Assembly: GCF_019279795.1 (NCBI RefSeq)
Contig: NC_056750.1
Location: 700,435,721 to 700,499,720 of the forward strand
From: Protopterus annectens
Taxonomy: Eukaryota > Chordata > Ceratodontiformes > Protopteridae
Reading direction: 5' to 3'
DNA length: 64,000 nt
Part shown: positions 32,102 through 43,849 of the stretch, in pieces
How the letters are laid out: the number at the start of each line of letters is the position of its first letter
How positions within the stretch are numbered: the first letter of the stretch is position 1
Translations under genes and position numbers: made by a program
Notes under the pieces: generated by a model
Seen by the model: only the letters and a program-made list of their open reading frames with translations
Database searches by the model: none
Told to the model about the DNA's origin: nothing

Positions 32102-33915
32102 ATGTCAGAAACAGTTAACAATTGTTTGCCTGTGGAAAGCAAATCCTCACAGAGATTTTCATTCTTACTGCGTCACCTGTTTAGGCCCAGACCATGACTT
32201 CCCTCGCTGTCCATTTTGTGCCTTCTTTAACACCCGAACCATTCGTAGTCGGGCTATTTTTTTACAGCTAAATTCTTTCACTCTCATTTTCTGTATTCTG
32301 AAATGGCTTCAGTAAGCCATCCAACTACCGATCTTCCGAAAAAGCACAAAGACAGAGGCAGACCGCATAGGTCATAAACTGCCGACTATGCTTCCTTTAA
32401 GCTAATCGCCAGTACGCCGGTACTCAGTGAGGTGCCTTTGCAGCCCCTGATGCCCACTTCTACAGATTCACAGGCCTTTGCTTTGACCCATTCGGAGTCT
32501 GGTATGCCGCAAGATGCTTTTTCGACTATGGAACCTGCAGATGTCTCTACCTTGGATGGGTCTGGAGCTGCTGTGCAGGCACTGGCTTCTGAGGGTGTAT
32601 TCTGACCTACCGATATTCGTATTAAATAGACATTTTTAACTAAAACTACTGAGTTTCTCAGGCCCAGTGTTCACACTACGCCTAGAAAACTGACGTCCAT
32701 AGCGCATGCTCAAGCTGCCATTCCCCAAAAAAAATGCTTAAAATGGCTGAAGACCTTATTACTCTAATTAGGGGAAGCCAGCCTTCCCCTGCTAAAAGAC
32801 AAATAATTGCATTTCCTTCCGATTCTACAGACCAGGAGTCCGATGACTCTGACCCTTACGATTACCAGAACATACCTTTATCTACCTATGAGGATTCCGA
32901 AGCAGAGGAATCCATTCGCTCTGCCTCCCCTCCAGAGGATTTTTCTTTTGGTGAAACCTTGCATACCTTAAGAGAGCATTTCCTCTGAGAATGCCAGGAC
33001 TATCCTCAGTCCAAAAAGAGACTTGGGGAATTTTTTAGATTTGCCTCAGCACAGGCCTCTAGCTATACCCCCTGTCCTGGATATTGTAGATGTCTTCATG
33101 GAGTCCAGTCTTACTCCTGACACTTTACCACCAGCTCCTAGAAAACCTGACAGGTACTACAGAGAGTACCTGACTCTCTCAAATCTCTCTCTAAGAATCC
33201 TACTGTGAATCCAGAGACCATTTCCCAGGGACCTACAGGCATTAAGGCTACTACAGCGAAAACCCCTACCCCTTCAGACAGGGATTCTAGAGCTTTAGAC
33301 AGATGGGGTAAGAAGGTATATACCTCTGCAACTCTTGCTGTCAGGGCTTTGAATTGCCAGTTTCACATGTTGAAGTACCAGCAACATAATATGGAACTAA
33401 TTAAATAAAAAATGATGTTACTTCCAGATTGTGCAGAAAATAAAGATTTACAAGAGTTAATGCATTCTGCAAACCAAGTTAGTAAACATACTTTGCAGTG
33501 TGGGTTCGATGCCTTAGAAGCATCTTGCAGGGCTGCTGTCACTGGGTCTGTACTGAGAAGTCATGCTTGGCTGAAGGAACAAGTGTTGCCATACCATGTC
33601 AAAACAAAATTACTAGATGCTCCATTAAATCAGGATAGTTTGTTTGGCACAAAAGTTCTTAAAAAGATGGAAGAAAAAGCTAAATCTATGCAAACTGTCA
33701 AAGATTTCTTACAGGTACAGCCACCTAGATTCAGTAGGCATTGGCCTTCAAAAACTGGTCCTTTCCAGTCCCTCCCAGGCCTTCAGTCCAAACCCAGGAG
33801 AAACAGATCACCAAGACTACATTCTCAGGGTATGCAGAGATCTAAACAATGGAGTGTTCCCACCTCAAAAACAGGGAGTGGTAAGCCGCCCCCTTATGAA
33901 GAAAGTTCACAATGA
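32102..33915 (+). pseudogene. Gag of DIRS-C2, broken
   Basis: The ATG at 32102 (MSETVNNC) is followed at once by a frameshift in the zinc module, whose Cys/His codons continue in other frames to about 32225. Later pieces: MAEDLITLIRGSQPSPAKR (about 32743), EDFSFGETLHTLREHFL with a stop in place of Trp at 32986, RPLAIPPVLDIVD, RWGKKVYTSATLAVRALNCQFH (33205-33408), and the 167-codon C-terminal piece 33412-33915 with QCGFDALEASCRAAVTGSVLR and KSMQTVKDFLQVQPPRFSRHWP. At least four breaks. Confidence 0.8.
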
Positions 33916-35785
33916 CTTTCCAGTTATCCTCCTCAGCCATGCCCAAGTACTTGCGCCCCTAGGAGGAAAACTCGCCCTTCATGCAAAAAACTGGATGTCC
34001 ATTACTCAAGACCGATGAGTTCTAAGCATTGTATCCCAGGGATACAGATTCTACTTTCACTCGCTGCCAACCCCAAGTGGGTTGCCAGACCTTCAGAGGC
34101 TCAAAAGCAAGTACTTTCCCTTCTCCACAACAGGGCTATTTAACCTGTTCCAGTAGAACAACGGGGACAGGATTTCTACTCCAGACTGTTCCTGCTGCCC
34201 AGAAAAGAGAGCTCTTGGCACCCTTTCCTGGATCTGTCAATTCTCAACACCTTTCTGGTGGTCCCAAAATTCAAAATGCTTACATGCAACAGCTTCTTCC
34301 TATACTAGCCAAGGATGCCTGGTTAGTCACCCTAGACTTAAAAGAAGCTTATCTGTTCATCCCCATAAGGGAGTCTTGCAGGAAATATCTACATTTCAGG
34401 GCAGGGTCTATGCACTATCAGTTCTCTGCACTTCCCTTTGGCTTATGTACTGCACCCGGAGTATTCACAAAGTGCCTGTCTCCAGCCATTGCGTACTGCA
34501 GGCAGAGAAATATTCATATTTACCCATACTTGGACGATTGCCTGATTCAGGCGGACATTCAGGAATTGCTACTTCAGCACCTGGCATTTGTAAAAAGACT
34601 TCTAACTTCACTGGGTTACACCATCAACAAAAAGAAATCACAACTGATGCCCAGCCAACAATTTGTATTCCTGGAAGCAAGCTTGAACACAACTTCCCAG
34701 ATGGCATTCCTCACTCCAGAAAAGCAGGTCCATTTGACAAACTATTTCAAACTAATGGCCACCAAAACCCAGCTATCTGCAAGGAAAATACTGCAAGCCC
34801 TAGGGTTCATGGCCTCATGCATTCTGCTAATTCCATATGCAAGACTGCATATGAGAAAACTTCAGTGGTACTTAAAAAGTCTCTGGTGTCAACATTCTCA
34901 GGACCTGGAAACAGTGATTCATATCATACCCTGTCTAAGGGCAGAGTTCCTTTGGTGGGCAGAGGCATGCAACCACAACAAGGGATTTCTTTTCGTTCAG
35001 CCCCTCGCCGCCCAAACCCTGACAACAGACTCATCAGACTATGCATGGGGGGCACACATGGAAGGCAAATGCATTCAAGGCAAATGGAGCCCAGAACAAA
35101 TTCCCCTGCATGTCAATCAAAAAGTGATGCTAGCCATAGAGAATGCTCTGACAGCCTTCAGATACCTTATCCTTTCAGGACAGCTCCTGATAAAGACAGA
35201 CACCACAGTGTGGTACATAAACAAGTAGGGGGGAACTCATTCTTACCCACTCTGCAGGTTAGCCATGGCCCTGTGGAACACAGCCTTGAGCAACCAAGTG
35301 CACCTACAAGCTCAATTCCTGCCAGGCAAGCAAAATTCACTGGCAGACAACTTGAGCAGAAATCTACTGGACCCTCGTGAGTGGAAACTGGAACCCAACT
35401 CATTCAAACTTCTAACCCAGAGGTGGACTTTTTGCCTCTGCTCCAAAACCACCAATTGAGCAACTTTTGCACCAGGAACCCTCACAGCAAAGCCTTGGAA
35501 GGTGGATGCCCTATCCTTTACATGGGAAAACCTCTCAATTTATGCCTATCCTCCTCTGCCTGTCCTCTCAAAAGTACTACTCAAGATCAAACTGGACAGG
35601 CCAAGGGCAATCCTTATTGCACCAGACTGGCCACGCCAGCACTGGTACCCACTCCTATGCAGTCTGACAGCAGTGCCACCCTGGCACCTACATCAGACTC
35701 CTTCCCTGGTGTCTCAGCAGGAAGGACAGATTTTGCATCCACTGCTGCAAACCCTAAATCTTGCAGCCTGGCTTATCCCCTGAAT
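33916..35785 (+). pseudogene. RT and RNase H of DIRS-C2, mostly open
   Basis: The LGGKLALHAKNW block near 33960 and a stop at 34018 precede the 399-codon frame 34029-35228. That frame carries TLDLKEAYLFIPI (motif A), YQFSALPFGL, YPYLDDCLIQA (YLDD box), GYTINKKKSQL, the thumb LGFMASCILLIPYARLHMRKLQWY, and the RNase H start TDSSDYAWGAH. The RNase H Glu block reads NQKVMLA, so the catalytic Glu is Val, and a two-codon loss follows in TDTTVWYINK. The rest (LADNLSRNLLDPREW, RPRAILIAPDWPRQHWYP) continues in neighbouring frames to about 35785. Confidence 0.83.
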
Positions 35786-36815
35786 ACACTACCAGTATCC
35801 CTCAGCAAACAGGTGCTGGACATCATCCTTGAGGCCAGAAGGCCTAGTACTAGGAAATCCTATGCTGAAAACTAGAAAAGATATAGTTTTTGGAGTCTGT
35901 CTCAAGGAAAGGACACAGCTGTGCCCACCTTACCTCAAATCCTTAATTGCCTAGCAGAGCTGCTCCACAGAGGCCTATCCTTTTCATCCATTAAGATTCA
36001 TGCCTCTGCCATCTCAGCTCATTATAATACTCAGCCACCTCTTTTCTCACCCTTTCATCAAACAGTTTCTGAGAGGAGCTAACAATTTAAGCCCCCCCCC
36101 CCAAGAGAGCTTCCCACCCCGGCCTGGGACCTTAAATTTGTATTGGAGAAGCTCACACTTCCCCCTTTTGAACCTGCTGCTTCAGCAGAGTTAAAATTCC
36201 TCTTTTGGAAAACAGCTTTACTTCTAGCTATTACTTCAGCAAGAAGAGTGTCTGTGTTACAGGCACTAATGGCGATGGAGCCTTTCATTATTTTCCATGC
36301 TGACAAGATTTCCCTCAGGATTAACTCATCTTTTATGCCCAAGGTGGTATCTTGTGTGACTTTAAACCAATCCATGCATTTGCCAACCTTTTTCCCTAAT
36401 CCTTAGAATAAAGGGGAAAGGATCCTGCACTCGGACGTGCACAGACACCTCAGGTTCTACCTTGACAGGACGAAGCCTTTCAGAAAATCTGACTAGCTGC
36501 TAGTCAGCTTTGCTATAGGGGCAGAGGGCAATGCCATTTTGAAGCAAACCATTTCCAAATGGATAGCACACTGCATCCATTTCTGCTGCAAGCACCATGG
36601 AAAACCTACCCTTCAGGGGATCGGAAAGCATTCCACTAGAGCTACTTCAACCTCTACAGCATTTCTCAGGGGAGTTCCTACCAGGGGCATCCTGGAAGCT
36701 GCAACCTGGAGTTCTGTACACACCTTCACCAAGCATTACCACTATTTTTTCTAAATCCAGTGCTGGATTTGCTACAGCAGTCTTACAAGGCCTGCTAGTC
36801 ATCCTAACACTTCTT
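35764..36815 (+). pseudogene. Tyrosine recombinase of DIRS-C2, broken
   Basis: Begins in the frame -1 relative to RH (VLDIILEARRPSTRKSY near 35810-35865). Stop at 35875 (EN* for EKW). Later blocks: LNLYWRSSHFP... and the ITSARRVSVLQAL Arg block near 36228-36265, HSTRAT at 36629-36646, the AATWSSVHTFTKHY block with the Tyr codon at 36737-36739. A 9-C run near 36094 and two more shifts break the frame. Confidence 0.78.
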
Positions 36816-36849
36816 GATTGCTTCCACCCTTCCTCAGCTTTGGGAATCT

Positions 36850-36952
36850 ACCCAAGTGTGATGACTGCAACAGTGAAACACGAAGAACATAGTACAGTTT
36901 TGTCCACTTACCATAAATGTACATGCTCGAGTGTATTCACTGTTGCAGTCCT
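36850..36952 (+). repeat. ICR of DIRS-C2
   Basis: 36850-36890 complements the left terminus (31779-31819). 36891-36952 has the sequence expected to complement the missing right terminus, judged from C1. C3 starts two bases later. The two-part ICR thus survives although one partner end is not in view. Confidence 0.75.
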
Positions 36953-36954
36953 GG

Positions 36955-37135
36955 ATGTTCTTTGTGTTTCACTGCTGCAGTCATTACATTTGGGTAATCT
37001 GCTTGCAGGTTGCCCTCAGTCGGCCTGATTAACAAAGTCTTGGGTCCTGTGTTGCTTGCTGTCTCTTCTTCTATGACATCAGGTTGTCAGTGGTATAAAA
37101 CATGCAGCCGACGCCATTAGGTCAGTCTTCCTTGC
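36955..37135 (+). repeat. Left ITR of DIRS-C3 with TATA box
   Basis: Starts ATGTTCTTTGTGTTTCACTG; matches the C1 and C2 left ITRs throughout. TATAAAA at 37094-37100. Ends at CTTCCTTGC near 37135. The partner ITR is outside the window. Confidence 0.78.
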
Positions 37136-37274
37136 AGTGCGGTGCCCGAAGCAGAAGCAGTTCGCAAGTGCCGGTCAGCAGTCTCCTGAAATTTTCATTT
37201 TTGAGTTTCAGAACCGAAGTCTTCAACTAAACGCTAAGCACCCTGTTGGGGAAACTTTTTCTTGCTCCTTACCA

Positions 37275-39040
37275 ATGTCAGTAAAAGTTAATAATTGCAT
37301 TACTTGTGGAAAGCAAATACCTCATTAAGATTTTCATTCGTACTGTATCCCTTGCCTAGGCCCTGACCACGATGTACCTTGCTGTCGATTTTGTGCTTTA
37401 TTTAATCAGCGCAATATCCATCGACTGTATATTTTTGCCTCTAAATATTTTGGTTCTTGATTTAATTATCCAGAAATGTCATCGGTTAGACTACCAGAAT
37501 TCAGAAAAAATACAAAGATAAAGACATAGGCCACCAAGGTCCAAAACTGCCGATGCTTCTCCTAAGCCATTGCCAGTACTCAGTGAGGTGCTTTCGCAGC
37601 CCCTAGTACCTGCTACTTCTGATTCGCAGGCCTCTACTGAGACCCATTCGGAGTCCGGTATGCCGCGAGATGCTTCAACTATGGAACCCGTGGATGTCTC
37701 TACCTTGGATAGGTCCGGAGTCACTGTGCAGGCACCGGCTTCCGAGGGTGTATTCAGGCCTACGGACTTGCATATTAAATCGACACCTCCTTCATTACTA
37801 AGGCCTAGATCTCGATCTGTGTCTAAAAAAACCAATGCCCAGGCCACATGCTCAAGCCTCTATGCCTAAAAAACAAATAAGAATGGCTGAAGATCTAACA
37901 ACTCTAATCAGAGGTAGTCAACCCCCTCCCTTCTAAGAGGCCTGGGACTGAGCTTGATTATGAATATTCTGATCAGGATTCTGTTTTTTCTGCCGACCTG
38001 GATTTGTCCTTACCTACTTGTGAGGATTCTGATGCAGAGGACTCTATTCCCTCTGCTTCCCCTCTTGAGGATTTTTCTTTTGGGGAAACCTTACATACTC
38101 TAAGGGAGCATTTTCACTGGGAAAGCCAGGAATTTTCTGATTCAAAAAAGAGGCTTAGGGATTTCCTTCTCCTACCTCAGCATAGGCCTTTGCCTATTCC
38201 TCCTGTACTAGACATTGTTGATGATGCTTTCTCGGAATCCAGTTTGGCCCCTGATTCCCTGCCTCCTGCTCCCAGTAAACCTGACCGATACTACAGGGTC
38301 CCTGAGGCCCACAAGTTCCTTTTCAAAAATCCTATTGCAGATCCAGAGACTATTTCACAGGGGCCCAAGGGCATTAAGGCTTCTACTGCTAAAAATCCTA
38401 CCCCTTCTGATAGAGAATCCAGGGCAATGGATAGATGGGGTAAAAAGGTTTACACTTCAGCAACCTTGGCCATTAGAGATTTAAACTGCCAATTTCATAT
38501 GTTAAAATATCAGCAACATGTGACTGGTCTGCTTAAACAGAAAATGTTGATTCCTGACTGTGTGGAAAATAGACTTACAGGATATAATGCATTCTGCTGA
38601 ACAAGTTGGAAAACCATACTTTGCAATGTGGTTTTGATTCATTAGAGGCCTCTTGCAGTGCTGCTATTACTGGGTCTGTGCTTAGAAGGCATGCTTGTCT
38701 TAAGGAGCAATCTTTGCCTGATGATAAAGATAAATTCTTGGATGCTCCTTTAAATCAGGACCGCCTGTTTGGCAACAAGGCTGAAGAAGTTCTTAAAAAG
38801 ATGGAAGATCATGCTAAATCTGTGCAAACTGTTAAAGATTTTTTTTACAAGTTCAGCCTCCTAGATTTAGTAAGCACTGGCCCTCTAAGAATTGGTCCTT
38901 TCCAGCCCCTTCCAGGTCTTCTCAAGCCAAACCCAGACACACCAAAAACCCCAGGTTTCAGTCCCAGGGGACTCGCAGAACTAAGCAGTGGGGGGCCTCC
39001 TCTTCAAAATCTGGGAATAAGACCCCCACCCCCATGGTAA
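37275..39040 (+). pseudogene. Gag of DIRS-C3, broken
   Basis: ATG at 37275 (MSVKVNNCITCGKQIPH) and then a stop at 37326-37328 inside the zinc module, which otherwise continues (CIPCLGPDHDVPCCRFC) to about 37400. Further pieces: a 99-codon Ser/Pro-rich part (37570-37869), a 198-codon part (38004-38600) with EDFSFGETLHTLREHFHWE, YYRVPEAHKFLFKNP and RWGKKVYTSATLAI, and the C-terminal part to 39040. Frame changes fall near 37865, 37935 and 38570. Confidence 0.8.
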
Positions 39041-39490
39041 ACTGTCTCAATGACTTCCTTTTAAAATTTCCAAGCACTTATCTTCTAACTGCCCCTTTGG
39101 GGGGAAAGATTGCTCTTCATCCAAAGAACTGGGAACTCGTTACCCAGGACAAATGGGTTTTAAATATCGTGTCCCAGGATACAGATTTCACTTCCACACA
39201 TTGCCAACGCCAAGTGGGTGGCCAAACCTACCCCCAAATAGTGGGCAGAGGCCCAAAACAAGTACTTTCTCTCTAGCATGGAGGCTATTCAACTGGTACC
39301 AGAAGAGGAAAAGGGACAATGTTTTTACTCGAGACATTTCCTGGTACCCAGAAAAGACAAATCATGGTGTCCTATCCTGGGCCTGTCTACTCTAAACACC
39401 TTTCTGGAGATTCCAAAATTCAAGATGCTGACTCTTCACCAATTACTTCCCATGCTAGGCAAAGACGCCTTGTTGGCAACACTAGATTTA
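39034..39490 (+). pseudogene. RT N-terminal part of DIRS-C3
   Basis: ATG at 39034 (MVNCLNDF), overlapping the gag end in another frame, opens the pol frame: APLGGKIALHPKNW, VTQDKWVLNIVSQ, then a shift. Pieces for LVPRKDKSWCPILGLS and FKMLTLHQLLPMLGKD are seen in two other frames. It stops at the CACTAGATTTA duplication (39480-39490), in the middle of motif A (LDL), which is completed at 47274. Confidence 0.8.
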
Positions 39491-39774
39491 ATTTAACACT
39501 GAATTATGTTCAAGAAGTTAGTTGTTGATGTATATATGTGTGTTATTTTCAGCATTTAATGGATAATATATATATGTTCATGTCAACCACAATATCCACT
39601 GTACATCCTATACATATACATACTCTGCACATATTGTATATAAGATGTACCAGATACATCATTGTTACATACATATATATAGGTTCATAGGTTCATAGGT
39701 TCATACTAGGCTATCTGCCCGAGGGCATTTACAAGCCTAGCCCATAGTTTTGTGGCTTACGCCACCCCTTAGGT

Positions 39775-42600
39775 TTGGGGAACTATGCCCATTATTTTGC
39801 TGTGCCTCTGTCGAGCAGTGACACTGAGGTAATCCCTGGGGTATACTTGCGATCTCCCATCCATTGGTCAAGATTTCTCTTAAACAAAGCCAGCGAGGTG
39901 CTTTGCCTCACATATACCGGGATTTTGTTCCACAGCATAGGGAGTCTTTGGGTAATGAATCTATCCCTCCAGCACGTTCTATTAATGGCCGTGTCAAGGT
40001 TTAGGTCTCCGCTCTTGTGGCTCTGATGGATCTAGATTTTTTGAGGTGAAGCATGTACATCAAGTCAGGGTTTGATAATGCCTTGTATGTCAGGCACAGG
40101 TCACCCCTGAGCAAGCGGTAAGCGACTGAATAGAGTTGGAGTTCTTTCAGTCTGGCAGCATAGGTCAGATTTTGAGACCCATAATCCTCTTGGTGAGGAA
40201 CTTTTGTGGCCTCTCCAGCTGCTGCAAGTGTCGGGTCAGATACATTCCGAATGGGGCATTGTACTCAATCATTGGTCGGATGAGTGATGAATATAGGGAG
40301 ACTATGACCTCTCTTGATCTAGATGTGAATCCCTTCATGATAAGGTGGGCAATGTAGAAGGTCTTCCTAACTATTTTGCAACATGGGTGTCGAATGACAG
40401 ACTGCTGTCAACCTGGGTCCCCAGGTCCCTAATAACCTCTTCTGTGCTCAGTGGATTTCCACCTATATGGTAGCTAGGGGTAACCTTGTTTTTCCCGAAG
40501 GGTATGACTATGCATTTTTTGGCATTTAACTTTAGGCCGTGGCTCTGGCACCAGTTATCCGTATCTGTGAGACCCTTCTGAAGGATATCTGTGTCAGATG
40601 TGTTTTCGACTACGGCACCCAGTTTGCAGTCATCTGCAAACTTTGTCAGCCATAACCCTCCGTGTTTGCTTGTACTTGAAAAGTAGATGCCAAACAAGAG
40701 TGGGCCCAGGACTGAGCCCTGTGGGACACCACTTGAGACAGGCTTAGAGTCAGACATGGCACCGGCAACTCTGACCCTGTGGGTTCTGTCACTCAGCCAG
40801 TTTGCAACCCATCTTGTGATGTATGGGTTAACATTTAGGCTGATGAGTTTTTCAATGATAGCCGAGTGGGGTATTGTGTCAAGGCCTTCGCCAGATCGAG
40901 GTAGGCTGTATGGACTGCCTTTCCTCATCAATGGCCTTGGTGACTGTTTCAAAAGTCAACCAAGTTTAAAAGGCATGACCTGCCCTTGACAAAGCCAAAC
41001 TGGGTTGGATCCAGAGTCTGCAAATTCCCTATGTCTTTATTTATGAGATCCATTATGATCCTCTCCATGGCTTTGCAGATAAGGCTTGTCAAGCTAATGG
41101 GTCGGTAATTTCCAGGGTCGGTGGAGGCACCGCCTTTGTGAAGTGGGACTACAGTCGCAGCGCCACTCCTGCACGTATCCTGAGGTGAGGCTACGATTAA
41201 ACAGCTGTCCTAACTGAGGATTTAATTCCTCGTTGAGTGCATGTAGCACACAGCCGGGGACACCATCAGGTCCCATGGATGCTGTGTTTTTGCCTTTGAG
41301 AGCCGTTCTCACTTGGGCATTAGAGATGTTTGGCGGTCTGCAATCTGTTGGTACAGATATCTCTCCTTTGGGGAGGGGAGAAGTTTGCACTGAACCTGTC
41401 AGCCAGTATGTTGGCAATGTCTGTAGGATCAGTAATCTTCTCATCATTTTGAACTAATTCTGAGCATATCTGGGAGTTTCCTCCCAGGTTTCTAACATAG
41501 CTAAAGAAGGCCTTATGATTGTCTTTAGAGTCTTTAGCTATTCTTCTCTCAAAATTTGCTTTGGATGATTTTATGAGGGCTCTCAGCTTTTTACTTATAG
41601 TGATCAAAGGCGTCTTACCTTTCAAGGATTTTGCTCTATCATGTAGTAGCTTCCTCCTTTTGTTGTAGATTTTGTTTATGGCTGGGGTCCACCAGACTGG
41701 ACGCTTGCCTTTGGTACAAAGAGTCTTTGTTTTGCTTGGGATTGCCTTATCCATGCAGTCCTGCAGGTGCTGGTAGAAGGCATTTGTAAGTGATTCAGCG
41801 GCTAGAGTACTATTTTCCGCCGCTCAGGGGCCTTAAAGGAGACCACACTAGTCTTTAGAAGTGCAAAGTCTGCTTTGAGAAGTTCTTTACTGTGGTCTTT
41901 TTGTTTCAGGAGGGGTGGGATGAGGACCTCCAGCGAGATTTGTTTGTGATCTGATCTCACCAGTGAGGGGTATACTTCTGGTGTTGAACATTTTGCTCCC
42001 ATGTTCGTGATGATGAGATCAAGTATGTTTTCTCCTCTTGTGGGGATAGTGACTAGTTGTTCCATGGCATTTGAGTTTATGAATTCCAGGAACTTTTGGG
42101 CCAGGGTGTTTGGGCTTGAGTAGCATTCCCAGTCTATATTTGGGTAATTGAAGTCACCTAGTATGATGGTATTAGGGGATACATTTATTCCTCCAGTGTT
42201 TTCAGGAAGGCCAAGTGAGATTCCTGAGTTTGTGAGGGTGGCCTGTAACATGCTACAATTTGTAGAGCAGTCTTGCCTATGGTTAACTGCACCTGGATGG
42301 TCTCCAATGCATCGTGCGTTGCCACCAATCTTGAGGTGTAAGTATCCTTGATGAATATGGATACCCCCCCTCCTTTCTTGGTATTGTCCGGATTTTGGGG
42401 CCGGAACGCATGATATGAGGTAAAACCTGATAGTGCTGGGGTGCTCTCAGGAGCCTTGAACCAGGTTTCTGTCACAGCACAGACATCGATGTTCTCCATA
42501 CTGAGAAGGGCCTCGAGTGAGTGCATTTTGAGATTGAGACTTCTGGCATTGAGCAGCATTACCCTTAGTTTTTTTCCTTTTTGTGTTCTAGGGTGGAAGG
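39775..42600 (-). pseudogene. ORF2 of CR1-5, frameshifted
   Basis: Endonuclease: MLLNARSLNLKMHSLE, AVTETWFKAPE, GGGVSIFIKDTYTS (42559-42185), then GDFNYPNIDWE, PTRGENILDLIITNMG, RSDHKQISLE (42251-41802). Linker 41754-41320 (RPVWWTPAINKIYNKRRKLL). RT: decayed HKGGAS near 41130, QFGFVKGR near 41000, a motif A frame break (LDTIPHSA at 40952), SGVPQGSVLGPLLFGIY, KFADDCKLG and DLGTQVDSSLSFDTH to 40371, then the C-terminus in two further frames. At least six small indels; catalytic Asp pairs of FADD and the endonuclease residues remain. Confidence 0.83.
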
Positions 42601-42619
42601 TTTAGAATTTGAGCCTTGC

Positions 42620-43557
42620 CTAAAAAGGCACTATGGGGTGGCAAGAGCCTTTGCCAATATCCGGAATCCCAGGGTGACAGGTGCAAGCCGTCCCTTCGTA
42701 GCAGCGTGGCTTGTCCAGCATGTCATCCCAGGCAGACAGACATTGGATCCCCTTTGAATGACACCAGAGTTTAAGCCAATTGTTAAAACTGATCATCTTA
42801 TCTTTGTATTGTGGCATCATTCTTGGTGAAGGTAGGATACTGCTCAAGGTCAGGGTCATACCTGCCTGGGCTACATAATCAGAGAGCTCCTCAATGTCTC
42901 TTTTCATGTAGTCCAAGGAGGTACGTCTCAGGTCGTTTACACCAGCGTGGACAATGACTGAGTCGCACTTGTACCTGCTGTTGAGAGACCTGAGTGCTTG
43001 CGTTATGTGGCGGATTCTAGCGCCCGACAGGCAGCTTACTGTGACCTTCTCCTTACTCAGTCTGGTGAGCGGGACGCCAGTGTGTCTGACTATGGAGTCA
43101 CCAATGACTAGTGTGTCTGGCATTGTGTTTGGCCTTAAGGGCTGTGACTGTTTGACACTCTGACTGTGAGGTCTATGTGTTGCAGGTGTTGTGTTTTGAG
43201 GTAACAGTTGTTTGGGTGTATGCTTTGGTGGTCTCTGCTGTTTTGGTAGATTTTTGATCAGAGCCTCCGAGTATGTCTTTGTGTGTTTATGTGTATGATT
43301 TGTGGTTGTGATGGTACTATGTGAGACTGGGTCTATATTGTATGTGGTAACCTTCTCCTCCTGTCTGGTCTTGCCAGTCTTGTGTTGAGAGAGCTCAGCC
43401 TCCAGTTTGGCCGTATAATTGCATCTCTCGCATGTATTTGTGTTTTGTGGGAGGAGGAGAGGGTTGTCTGTGTACATGAGACAGTTGTAACATTGCCTCA
43501 ATATTCCCAGGTTCACCAGCTGAGCAGGAGAGGACACTAGCAACTGATCCTCGACAT
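42620..43557 (-). pseudogene. ORF1 of CR1-5: Cys-pair module and SGNH esterase
   Basis: The start homologous to CR1-3 is the ATG at 43557-43555, but a one-base loss right after it makes an early stop; the long open frame (307 codons) begins at an internal Met at 43543. It contains RQCYNC...CERCNY, a Lys/Thr/Gln-rich linker, GDSIVRHTGVPL, SGARIRH and HAGVNDLRR. The DGLH block is shifted out of frame near 42690 by a small deletion, so the catalytic His is lost. This is the longest single ORF1 frame in the window. Confidence 0.85.
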
Positions 43558-43849
43558 GCTAGAAGGAAATAGACAAAAAACTTTAAAAGAGTTTTCAGGG
43601 ATGTGGGTGAGCAAGAAAGGGGCTTGCCTTTTTGGGGTGCTATCTATAACAAGAGTGCTGTATCAAGGTGATAAGTACTGTAGGAGCAAGTGCTAGGTTT
43701 TATAGATAGAGTATAGTCTACTTGGAGTCAAGTAGAGATGATCTTTTAGTTTAGGATATGGTTTGATCAGTAGTATAGTTCGAGGAAGGTAGTTATAAGG
43801 GAAAATTTGAAGAGTGGAATTTAGATGGCCCAAATAGTTTAAACTTTGC
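43558..43849 (-). other. 5' UTR of CR1-5 between ORF1 and the tandem units
   Basis: Non-coding, unlike the repeat units, and similar in place and partly in sequence (AGGAGCAAGTGCT motif, also at 25256) to the CR1-3 5' UTR. Confidence 0.6.

Larger units (their letters stand above)
31779..36954 (+). mobile_element. DIRS-C2, DIRS element lacking its right ITR in the window
   Basis: Family C copy with left ITR, gag, RT-RH, YR and ICR in order. It ends at 36954, exactly at the outer edge of its ICR, where C3 starts. Its unique 3' stretch and right ITR are absent here and are expected beyond 64000 if C3 is an insertion rather than a replacement. It is inserted in the B' gag. Overall it is better preserved than C1. 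Confidence 0.85.

Noticed and set aside
36597..37028. A 143-codon frame spanning the end of C2 and the start of C3
   Set aside because: Its first part is a shifted reading of YR and its second part reads through the ICR and ITR.
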